NCBI RefSeq assembly: GCF_028683135.1
Contig: NZ_JAJUBB010000015.1
Location: forward strand, 1-64,000
Length of the DNA stretch: 64,000 nucleotides
DNA from: Enterovibrio qingdaonensis
Lineage (GTDB): Bacteria > Pseudomonadota > Gammaproteobacteria > Enterobacterales > Vibrionaceae
Direction of reading: 5' to 3'
The notes below the pieces were generated by a model, which saw only the letters and a program-made list of their open reading frames with translations, ran no database searches and was not told where the DNA came from. Position numbers and translations under genes: made by a program. Position 1 is the stretch's first letter. Every line of letters starts with the position of its first letter. Shown piece after piece: positions 52,414 through 64,000 of this stretch.

Positions 52414-53136
52414 TTAGCCGTGCGCAAACGGACAAGGACATGTCGCATGAATTTGCTGGCCGCTGGTTGGGTGCGTAAAAAACAGTTCACTGGCATGAAG
52501 TTGCAATCGTTCAGCCAGTTGCTCGCTGTGCTCACTTTTGTATAAGTCACAACCAAGGATAGGATGGCCAAAAGTTTTGCTGTGGATCCGCAGCTGGTGG
52601 GTGCGTCCTGTAATCGGCGTAAATTGCACCAAGGTTCGACGAGGGTTATCGAATCGCTGCAGTACCTTGTATCCGCTTGTTGCGGCTTTTCCCGTCTCCT
52701 GACAGATTTTTACACAAGGGAACAGTGCGTTGTCTTTTGCTATCGGTGCCGTAATCTCACCCTCATCATTTGACACCCAGCCTTCTAGCATCGCCATGTA
52801 GCGTTTTTGAATACTACGAGTTTGAAATTGTTTGTTTAGGTGCTTACCCGCCATCGCATTTAGCCCAACAACCATGATGCCGGACGCTCCCAGATCTAAG
52901 CGGTGCGGCAAGATAGCGTTAGGAAACGCAGGTGTGTGACTCTCTTGGCCATGAACCAAACGGAAATGCACGGAATCCCAATTTTCTGGATTTTTGCCGG
53001 ATAGGCTAAATAACCCGCTGGGCTTATTGATCAATAAGATATCGTCATCTTGATGCAAAATTTCCACGAATTCATTGCAGGCATCGGCAACAAAGTTATC
53101 CACGATGACGGTATTTTGTTGTTCAGAAGGGGACAT
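52414..53136 (-). CDS. RluA-family pseudouridine synthase
   Basis: 240 residues. Catalytic D81 lies in HRLDLGASG, where the usual T before SG is Ala, and TGRTHQLRIH is the second conserved motif. It has no S4 domain. Size and the PCPFAHG C-terminus fit small RluA-type enzymes acting on tRNA or rRNA; the target is not clear. It has a short gap to pseI but a hairpin between them. Confidence 0.9.
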   Translation of the reverse strand: MSPSEQQNTVIVDNFVADACNEFVEILHQDDDILLINKPSGLFSLSGKNPENWDSVHFRLVHGQESHTPAFPNAILPHRLDLGASGIMVVGLNAMAGKHLNKQFQTRSIQKRYMAMLEGWVSNDEGEITAPIAKDNALFPCVKICQETGKAATSGYKVLQRFDNPRRTLVQFTPITGRTHQLRIHSKTFGHPILGCDLYKSEHSEQLAERLQLHASELFFTHPTSGQQIHATCPCPFAHG

Positions 53137-53161
53137 TGCAGGTTTCCAGAAAATAGCGGGA

Positions 53162-53180
53162 GAGGTGCGATTCGCACCTC
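53162..53180. other. Hairpin between pseI and the pseudouridine synthase gene
   Basis: GAGGTGC, loop GATTC, GCACCTC (a perfect stem extendable by two pairs), with no T-run on either strand. It may mark the end of the pse transcript. Confidence 0.5.
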
Positions 53181-53235
53181 CGATTCATGGCAGATTAATG
53201 GGATTGGCTGATGAAGGGAAGGACTAAAAAGCCAT

Positions 53236-54291
53236 TCAGTCTTTGATGATTAAATCCCAATGTAGCGCAGTACCGGCTTTGATGTCTGTGCTCGCGGTTT
53301 GGCCGATAATATTGTCATAGTGCTTTGGTGCGAGACCGAAACCGGGTCTGACACTGCGCACGTTATCTGCGGTAAAGAATTCGCCTTTTTTGATGTCCTT
53401 GCTGACATAAAGGGAGCGGCGGAATTGGGCGTTGGCTTTTTCCGCTTCTTTCAGTTGATATCCTGCATTGCCGAGTGCCTGCCAAGCTGTTTCTGTATCT
53501 CGGCAAAGCGTTGTCAGCTCATCGGGCTCGAGTGAAAATGTCGAATCAGGACCCGGATCATTACGGCTCAATGTGACGTGTTTTTCGATGACACAAGCAC
53601 CCAAGGCAACGGCGGTTACCGACACTGTTGTGCCCAAGGTGTGGTCTGACAGCCCGCCAATCACATCAAAGCGCGCGGACAAATCGGGGATAGTGCGCAG
53701 GTGACTTTGCGAGGCGGGAGCAGGGTAGGCACTGATGCAATGAAGCAGCACCAGTTCCTTACAACCGTTATCTCTTGCTGTTGCGACGGCTTCTGCGATT
53801 TCCTCATCGTTCGCCATGCCCGTAGAAATGATCATTGGTTTACCCGTTTGGGCAACATAGCGAATCAGCGGTAAATCAACCGCTTCAAACGAAGCAATTT
53901 TGTACGCAGGCGCATTAAGATCTTCGAGTAAATCCACGGCTGTGAAGTCAAAAGGCGTGCTGAATAGCGTGATGCCCACCTCTCTCGCTTTATCAAACAG
54001 AGGCTTGTGCCATGCGAATGGCGTGTGTGCTTCTTGGTACAGGTCGTACAGTGTACGTCCATCCCATAAACCACCTTTGATTTGAAATTCTTCAGTGTCG
54101 CAGTTGAGCGTGATGGTTTCGGCAGTGTAAGACTGCATTTTAATCGCATCGGCTCCTGCGCGTTTTGCCATCTCAATGGTCTGAAAGGCACGCTCAATGG
54201 AACCGTTATGGTTCGCTGACATTTCTGCAATGATATAGGGCTTATGATCGGGCCCAATTTTGCGCCCGTCAATAGTGATAAATGGGGTCAT
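53236..54291 (-). CDS. pseI: Pseudaminic acid synthase PseI
   Basis: 351 residues of the NeuB family. It condenses the 6-deoxy-AltdiNAc sugar with phosphoenolpyruvate to make pseudaminic acid. The TIM barrel carries IIAEMSANHNGS, DAIKMQSYTAETIT, FSTPFDFTAVDLL and GLSDHTLG. A C-terminal SAF domain (about 290-350) contains RRSLYVSKDIKKGE. It overlaps pseGH by four bases. The WDGRTLYDLY segment favours PseI over sialic or legionaminic synthases. Confidence 0.93.
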   Translation of the reverse strand: MTPFITIDGRKIGPDHKPYIIAEMSANHNGSIERAFQTIEMAKRAGADAIKMQSYTAETITLNCDTEEFQIKGGLWDGRTLYDLYQEAHTPFAWHKPLFDKAREVGITLFSTPFDFTAVDLLEDLNAPAYKIASFEAVDLPLIRYVAQTGKPMIISTGMANDEEIAEAVATARDNGCKELVLLHCISAYPAPASQSHLRTIPDLSARFDVIGGLSDHTLGTTVSVTAVALGACVIEKHVTLSRNDPGPDSTFSLEPDELTTLCRDTETAWQALGNAGYQLKEAEKANAQFRRSLYVSKDIKKGEFFTADNVRSVRPGFGLAPKHYDNIIGQTASTDIKAGTALHWDLIIKD

Positions 54292-55874
54292 GATTTTCCA
54301 CTCATGTTTTTGGCGCGTTGGTCTTTTTGCCAGTCTGCTTTGGTGAGGTGAAAGGCATAGTAAGGCGTTTCCGAACCATCGGCCCGTAGCATCGTTTGCT
54401 GCTTTGTGTTTTTCTGAAAGCCGAGCACCTCATGAAGGTGAAGCACTTTCGGGTTTTTGGCGAGTACGCGACTGTCAATCTGGTTAAGACCGAGGCATTC
54501 AAAGCCAAGCACCAGAGACTCATAAAGCAACTGCTTGCCGGTTCCCGCAGGAGCGTCGGGGGATTTGTAAAAACCCCATTCCGCAGTGCCGTCTTTAATA
54601 CCAGTGAACGACATCATGCCAACAGGCTTTCCTTGAGATAGCGCGATAAAGAACTGCTTGCTTTCATCGCCTTGAATCGATGCAAACCACCGTTCGTGTT
54701 CTTCAGGTTGGATAACATGCTGGGAGAACATTTTTTCGCGAATTTCCGGCGCATTACGCCAGTTTCTGACCATCGATAGGTCTTGGACTACCATAGGTCG
54801 AAAGGTGATTTTTTCACTTTCCATTTCAGCAACGACACGCTCCGCACCGTTACCATCAATGTCTGATGGGGGCAGGCGGTGTGGGAGAGATTCCCAGTTG
54901 TCTGAAAGCCATGTCAGTTCGTTGAAATACGTGTTTGCGGTCGTCAAATCGCTGTTGCCTAAATAGCGGTAAATACCACTACTCGCCAAATGTTCTGCCA
55001 TCAGACGCTGGTTTTCTGCAACAGAGACTAAGGTGCCGGGAACGCCAAGGCTTGCTCGTTCAATCGCGCTGACACCGGCTCCGCCAAATGCATATCGGCA
55101 AGCGGCCAAATCGGCTTCAAAGTCAGGGAGTACTTCCGTCAACGTGACAAAAGGAGGTAATGGTTCGCTCAACAGCTCGTCTTTGCGAGGATTCGCCATG
55201 CCAAAGACAATGGTGAGTTCAAAGGGCAATTCAGAAAACTTCTGGCTCGCGTTGAGAAGCTTCAGGCATTCGCCACTTGGGTCGGTACCACTAAAAAAGG
55301 CAATCACCTGATTGTTGAGCGGCTCTACCGGGTTAGTGCGCAATGTGGCAAACGTAGGTCGTAAAAGCCCGTATTTCGGTCCTAATAGTGGTGTGCAGTG
55401 GGTTGGAATTACGGCGTTATAGCGATTTTCGAAATCTGGCCAAGGGTTATGGTCGAGCACAATTTCGCAGTTAAGCGGTCGATTGGCGAGGTCATCGATA
55501 GCGAGAATGCTTGCCCCGCATGCTTTTATCGCACTGTGCCAGTTTTCTTCAATCGCGTAGTGATCGACGACAATCCAATTTGGGTGAAAATCGTTGAGTT
55601 TCGCCAAGCACTCGCTAGCGTCTTCTTGGAGAGAAACACCGAGCCAGTGTTGGTAGTCATCGGGCGCAGAAGGTGCTACTTGCTGAATCGCGTTCAATGC
55701 AATGACATCAATGCCTTGTTGCTGCGAATAGGCAATGAAATTGCCCTCTAACTCGCGGCTTAGCATCACGACATCATGACCGTGCTCTTTCAATTTTTGT
55801 GCAAGCACGAGACAACGCATGACGTGTCCTGTTCCAATAAAACGGGACGCGTCTACACGGATGGCTACCTTCAT
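54288..55874 (-). CDS. PseG-PseH fusion, pseudaminic acid synthesis
   Basis: 528 residues carrying two steps. Residues 1-345 are PseG, the hydrolase that removes UDP from the diacetamido sugar, with catalytic H17 in RFIGTGHVMRC and GGAGVSAIE. Residues about 350-510 are PseH, a GNAT acetyltransferase (FRPMVVQDLSMVRNWRN, then GFYKSPDAPAGTGKQLL). PseH works before PseG in the pathway. These are separate proteins in Campylobacter and Helicobacter. Four-base overlaps on both sides couple it to pseF and pseI. Confidence 0.92.
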   Translation of the reverse strand: MKVAIRVDASRFIGTGHVMRCLVLAQKLKEHGHDVVMLSRELEGNFIAYSQQQGIDVIALNAIQQVAPSAPDDYQHWLGVSLQEDASECLAKLNDFHPNWIVVDHYAIEENWHSAIKACGASILAIDDLANRPLNCEIVLDHNPWPDFENRYNAVIPTHCTPLLGPKYGLLRPTFATLRTNPVEPLNNQVIAFFSGTDPSGECLKLLNASQKFSELPFELTIVFGMANPRKDELLSEPLPPFVTLTEVLPDFEADLAACRYAFGGAGVSAIERASLGVPGTLVSVAENQRLMAEHLASSGIYRYLGNSDLTTANTYFNELTWLSDNWESLPHRLPPSDIDGNGAERVVAEMESEKITFRPMVVQDLSMVRNWRNAPEIREKMFSQHVIQPEEHERWFASIQGDESKQFFIALSQGKPVGMMSFTGIKDGTAEWGFYKSPDAPAGTGKQLLYESLVLGFECLGLNQIDSRVLAKNPKVLHLHEVLGFQKNTKQQTMLRADGSETPYYAFHLTKADWQKDQRAKNMSGKS

Positions 55875-56572
55875 AGCTCCCCTCGCTGGGAAAGGATTTG
55901 GTAAAGCATTTCAGCGCGGATCCAGTCATCTGGCTCATCGATATCTTGAACACGGTAGTGCGGAATTTGAACCACTTTCGAGTGCGGTGCAAAAATAGGT
56001 AAACCAGATAAGAAAGCATCAGGTCTTCCCCAGTAGAACATGCCAGCATCGTGGTAGGCAGGCTCTAAATCTTGAGAGCGAGTTGAGAAATGTTCAGGCC
56101 AAAACATCTCAACATTTTCGTCTTTGTTGAGGCGAATACTGCGCTGAATGGGAAACGAAAAACGCGTAGCGGCGAAGGTATATTGGGTGTTGTGACTTTC
56201 TAAGAGCGCAAGCCCTTCAACCAAATCCATTGCTCTTGTGAATGGCACCGTTGCATAGAGGCAACATACAGCCTCAATCGTTTTATCTGTATCGGCCTGT
56301 AGCCACTCGATTGCATGTTTTATTACATCGAGTGTTGTGGCGTGATCATCAGAAATACTTGCAGGACGAATGAAAGGAACCTCTGCCCCTAATTCATTCG
56401 CAATGGCTGCAATCTCATTGTCATCCGTAGAAACAATGATCCGATCGAAAAGTGCACATTTTTTCGCAACTTCAATTGCATACGCAATAATAGGACGGCC
56501 AATAAATGACTTCAGGTTTTTACCTGGAATCCTTTTACTGCCACCTCTGGCGGGAATAATACAGACTCTCAT
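55871..56572 (-). CDS. pseF: Pseudaminic acid cytidylyltransferase PseF
   Basis: 233 residues. It activates pseudaminic acid as CMP-Pse. The nucleotide loop IPARGGSKRIPGKN is at 5-18, followed by IIAYAIEVAKKCALFDRIIVSTDD as in CMP-sugar synthetases. It is placed between pseC and pseGH. Confidence 0.92.
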   Translation of the reverse strand: MRVCIIPARGGSKRIPGKNLKSFIGRPIIAYAIEVAKKCALFDRIIVSTDDNEIAAIANELGAEVPFIRPASISDDHATTLDVIKHAIEWLQADTDKTIEAVCCLYATVPFTRAMDLVEGLALLESHNTQYTFAATRFSFPIQRSIRLNKDENVEMFWPEHFSTRSQDLEPAYHDAGMFYWGRPDAFLSGLPIFAPHSKVVQIPHYRVQDIDEPDDWIRAEMLYQILSQRGEL

Positions 56573-56581
56573 GTAATCCTT

Positions 56582-58743
<2,162 letters not shown>

Positions 58744-58818
58744 TCAGTAATTAAATGAATTTTAACGTATCGCCGTTAGATAGATCGCAGAAAAATACGC
58801 ACTCCGTGATTGGTTGTC

Positions 58819-58846
58819 CAAAAAAAAGCAACCCATTGGGTTGCTT
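58819..58846 (-). terminator. Histidine operon terminator
   Basis: On the minus strand AAGCAACCC, loop AAT, GGGTTGCTT is followed by a long T-run, 24 bases after hisIE. It separates the his operon from the pse operon. Confidence 0.9.
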
Positions 58847-58869
58847 CGGTGAAGTTTTGTGTAATTTGA

Positions 58870-59498
58870 TTACTTATGACGCTCTTTTAGCTTATTTGCT
58901 ACGTCTTCCAGCGAGAAGCCTTGATCTTGCAGCAGCACCATCAGGTGATACATCAGGTCTGCGGATTCGTTAATTAACTCCTCCTTATCGCCCGACGTCG
59001 CTGCAAGCGCGACTTCGACGCCTTCTTCGCCCACTTTCTGCGAAATGCGCTTGGTGCCCTTTGCATACAAGGACGCCGTATAAGACGTTGAAGGATCGGA
59101 TCCTCGACGGGATGCCAACACCTGCTCCAGTTGATGAAGAAACACCAGAGAGGGTTTGTTTGCGTCGTCTTCACCCCAACATGTTTCGGTGCCCAAGTGA
59201 CAGGTTGGGCCGATGGGGTCAGCTTGAACCAGCAGGGTGTCTTTATCGCAGTCGACAGAGATGTGCTTAAGCTGCAGCACGTTACCTGAGGACTCGCCCT
59301 TGGTCCAAAGACGCTCCTTTGAGCGGGACCAGAAGGTGACTTGTTGGGTATCTAGCGTTTTAGCCAAAGCGTCTTGGTTCATGTATCCCAGCATGAGTAC
59401 CGCACCGCTTTTGGCGTTCTGCACGATGGCAGGGATCAAGCCTTGGGTCTTTTCCCAATCGATTTGCTCCGCCAGGGCAGCATTTCCTTGTGTCTGAC

Positions 59499-59502
<4 letters not shown>
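58870..59502 (-). CDS. hisI: Bifunctional HisI/HisE
   Basis: 210 residues. The N-terminal phosphoribosyl-AMP cyclohydrolase carries the zinc/magnesium motifs [11 protein letters not shown] and CHLGTETCW. The C-terminal phosphoribosyl-ATP pyrophosphohydrolase contains [13 protein letters not shown]. It catalyses steps 2 and 3 of histidine synthesis. Last gene of the his operon, with a four-base overlap with hisF. Confidence 0.96.
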
Positions 59503-61589
<2,087 letters not shown>

Positions 61590-61590
<1 letters not shown>

Positions 61591-62657
61591 TACAACACCC
61601 CTTTACTGCTTGGCAATTCATTACCTTCCACGCGAATTGCCTGACGCAATGTACGGCCGAACGCTTTAAACAGACTTTCTACGATGTGGTGCGTGTTGTG
61701 ACCGTCTGATGAAAGGTGCAAGGTGCACGCAAGCGTATCAGTCAACGAGCGGAAGAAGTGTTCCACCATTTCGGTAGAAAGGTCACCGACTTTCTCTTGC
61801 GAGAAGGTAGCATCAAATTTCAGGTAAGGACGACCAGACAAGTCGAGCGCACATTGTGCAAGGCATTCATCCATCGGAAGACTGAAACCAAAACGGCCAA
61901 TGCCGCGTTTGTTACCTAGGGCATCTTTCAGAGCCTGACCTAACGCCAGTGCCGTGTCTTCCACTGTGTGGTGGTCATCAATGTGTAAATCACCGTCAAC
62001 GGCCACTTCCATGCGGAAGCCGCCGTGCGTGGCGATTTGATCCAGCATGTGGTCAAAGAAACCAAGGCCAGTATTGATGCTGTTACCGCCGCTTTCATCA
62101 AGGTTCACGGTGATACGGATGTCAGTTTCTTTTGTGGTACGGACAACCGTTGCAATACGCGGGTTGGTAGTCAAATCCTTAAGGATTTTCGGCCAGTCCA
62201 TGGTTTCAGGGTTGTACTGAATACCGCGGATAGCCATGTTCTCTGCCAGTTGGATATCGGTCTGGCGATCGCCAATGACGGCAGAGGTTTTGAAATCCAC
62301 ACGGCCTTGCTGCAGGTAGTCTTTGACCAAGCCGAGCTTAGGCTTTCTGCAGCTACAACCTTCGTGGTCGAAGTGCGGGCAAATCAGTACGTCGGCAAAC
62401 TTCACGCCTTGAGATTCGAAAATCTCCATCATCATGTCATGCGGTGCATCGAAGTCCGCTTGTGGGTAGCTGTCAGTGCCCAAGCCGTCTTGGTTGGTCA
62501 CCATCACCAGCTTGTAGCCTGCATCCTGCAAAGCCAGCAGTGATGGGATGACGTACGGCTCTAGCTTGAGTTTGTCGAGACGGTCAACCTGAAAGTCCAC
62601 AGGTGGCTCGACAATCAAGGTGCCGTCACGGTCGATAAAGAGGATTTTTTCTTTCAC
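61590..62657 (-). CDS. hisB: Bifunctional histidinol phosphatase / IGP dehydratase HisB
   Basis: 355 residues. The HAD phosphatase domain (1-165) has IDRDGTLI with D9/D11 and a zinc loop [11 protein letters not shown]. The IGP dehydratase domain (about 168-355) has [32 protein letters not shown] and [11 protein letters not shown] metal motifs. This is the enteric/vibrio fused type. Confidence 0.97.
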
Positions 62658-62683
62658 AACAAATTCCTTTTTGTTTCGCGCTT

Positions 62684-63730
62684 TTATGCCAACTGTTGGC
62701 GGATAAAGGTTAGCGTTTTTTCACACTCTTCACGGTTACCGACGCTGATACGAATGCAGCCTTCGATTGGAGAGCGGCGAAGAATAATGCCGTGGTCCCA
62801 AAGGGCACTAAACAGCAGTTCCGCGTCAGGGAATTTCACTAGCAGGTAGTTGCCGTACCCATCAAACACTTCCACGCCAGAGAGCATGGACAGGCCTGCT
62901 TGTAAGTATGCGCGATTTGCATTCAAATCCAGCACTTGATACTTCATGCGTGCCAGACCTGCTTCATTTAAAGCCTGACAAGCAATCTCCGTCACTGGTA
63001 CTGGCACAGGGTATGGCGCGATGACTTTTTGCATCAGCTGAATGATTTGCTGATTCGCAAGGGTGAAGCCACAGCGCAGACCCGCTAGCGCAAATGCTTT
63101 AGACAGGGTGCGAAGGATGGCCAGATTAGGATAGCGAACCAGAAGATCAACCGTTGACGCTTCCGGACAGAAATCGATATAGGCTTCATCCATCACGACC
63201 AACGCACGACCCGCCGTCATTTCCAGCAGTGCTTCAATGTCGTTGCGGTCAATCAGGTTGCCGGTCGGGTTGTTTGGGCTACATACAAATACTAACTTCA
63301 CGGTGTCGAGGTTCTTCTCGATTTCTGGCAGGTTAAGCTGCCAGAAATCCGTCAGTGGTACCGTCTTACGCGCAACACCTGCTGTTTCAGCACTGATGCT
63401 GTACATGCCGTAAGTTGGCGGACAGAACAGAATGCTGTCTTCGCCCGTTTCACAGAAGGTGCGAACCAAAAGCTCAATGCTTTCATCCGCTCCGCGCGAG
63501 GTCAGTACTTGTTCTGGGCGAACACCTGCATACTCAGCGTAAGCACGGATAAGCTCTTCTGGCTGACAGGTGCTGTAGCGGTTTAGACCTGCACCATTGA
63601 TGGTGTATTCGTTGTTAAACGGTGATTCATTGGCATTCAGCCAAACATCACCAGAGCCACCCAAGCGGCGGGCAGACATGTAAGGGGTCAATGCCTGAAC
63701 ATCCTTACGGGCTAATTTTTCAATGTCCAT
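62684..63730 (-). CDS. hisC: Histidinol-phosphate aminotransferase HisC
   Basis: 348-residue PLP enzyme. The lysine lies in [15 protein letters not shown], with VWLNANESP near the start and [12 protein letters not shown] in the middle. ATG at 63730 has AGGGG upstream. An in-frame start at 63748 would overlap hisD. Confidence 0.96.
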   Translation of the reverse strand: MDIEKLARKDVQALTPYMSARRLGGSGDVWLNANESPFNNEYTINGAGLNRYSTCQPEELIRAYAEYAGVRPEQVLTSRGADESIELLVRTFCETGEDSILFCPPTYGMYSISAETAGVARKTVPLTDFWQLNLPEIEKNLDTVKLVFVCSPNNPTGNLIDRNDIEALLEMTAGRALVVMDEAYIDFCPEASTVDLLVRYPNLAILRTLSKAFALAGLRCGFTLANQQIIQLMQKVIAPYPVPVPVTEIACQALNEAGLARMKYQVLDLNANRAYLQAGLSMLSGVEVFDGYGNYLLVKFPDAELLFSALWDHGIILRRSPIEGCIRISVGNREECEKTLTFIRQQLA

Positions 63731-63744
63731 AGAAACCCCTGAAA

Positions 63745-64000
63745 TCACTGTAACTTGTTGAGCTTTTCGACGCGGATAGTCACTGCATTGCGATGTGCGT
63801 CCAAGCCTTCTGCATTGGCCATCGCTACCACGGTTGGTGCGAGAGCCTGTAATCCATTTGCAGACAGTTCTTGCACTGTCATGCGCTTACTAAAGTCCGC
63901 CAAACCCAAGCTTGAGTATGTGCGTGTGTAACCATAGGTTGGCAGCACGTGATTGGTACCTGAAGCGTAATCGCCAACAGATTCCGGTGACCATGCACCA
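63745..64000 (-). CDS. hisD: Histidinol dehydrogenase HisD, C-terminal part
   Basis: Only the last 84 codons are in the window; the gene runs off the right edge. The visible part reads [17 protein letters not shown], then [16 protein letters not shown] and KRMTVQELS, unmistakable HisD C-terminus, including the zinc-site Asp of GDYASG and the conserved GTNH. The operon order hisD-C-B-H-A-F-IE is the enteric one. Confidence 0.95.
   Translation of the reverse strand, partial: GAWSPESVGDYASGTNHVLPTYGYTRTYSSLGLADFSKRMTVQELSANGLQALAPTVVAMANAEGLDAHRNAVTIRVEKLNKLQ

Overview
This window is a chromosomal segment of a marine gamma-proteobacterium, most likely in the Vibrionaceae (Vibrio, Photobacterium, Grimontia or Enterovibrio type). 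The grounds are gene neighbourhoods and control sites: yoaA-tsaB-fadD-rnd followed by minE/minD/minC and ycgL, argS beside yecM, a short cysteine-poor FeoC, a consensus gamma-proteobacterial Zur box, a Fur box of the 7-1-7 type, and a lysine riboswitch before an NhaC-family transporter. The genus is not settled by sequence reading alone. There is no rRNA, tRNA, CRISPR array, insertion sequence or phage gene. The window is almost entirely coding.

Layout. 0.1-2.6 kb: zinc uptake znuCB and znuA, divergent across a Zur operator. 2.8-5.6 kb: a very large membrane-bound AraC-type one-component regulator, followed by a strong minus-strand terminator with no gene feeding it (possible small RNA). 6.0-8.9 kb: feoABC with FNR-like and Fur sites. 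8.9-18.3 kb: HIT protein, DUF924 protein, a diguanylate cyclase, argS, yecM, purU, yoaA, tsaB and a small unknown protein. 18.4-26.4 kb: hydrolase, fadD, rnd, minCDE, ycgL, a murein transglycosylase and an H-NS protein. 26.7-29.4 kb: lysine riboswitch with its transporter, and tdk.

29.4-48.1 kb is the most coherent block, devoted to molybdenum/tungsten and formate. On the minus strand, tupA-tupB-tupC-mobA-mobB/moeA import tungstate and finish the pterin cofactor. A sigma-54 response regulator and its sensor kinase follow, then fdhD with a helix-turn-helix/periplasmic-binding-like regulator, two DUF3305/DUF3306 genes, and an operon for a polyferredoxin, a TorD-type chaperone, a small Tat protein and formate dehydrogenase fdhABC. 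I see four sigma-54 type -24/-12 promoters placed before these operons. A 17-bp palindrome, TGRGACA-N3-TGTCTCA, is found at enhancer distance from two of them. I infer that the local two-component system activates metal uptake, cofactor assembly and the enzyme as one regulon.

48.2-53.1 kb: an exported MTA/SAH nucleosidase behind a PurR-like box, the arsR-GAPDH-phosphatase-arsJ arsenate resistance operon, and an RluA-type pseudouridine synthase. 53.2-58.7 kb: a compact pseudaminic acid operon, pseB-pseC-pseF-pseGH (fused)-pseI. 58.8-64.0 kb: the distal histidine operon hisD(partial)-C-B-H-A-F-IE, ending in a terminator. All positions and motifs were read by eye. Family names rest on recognition of motifs and gene order, not on a database search.
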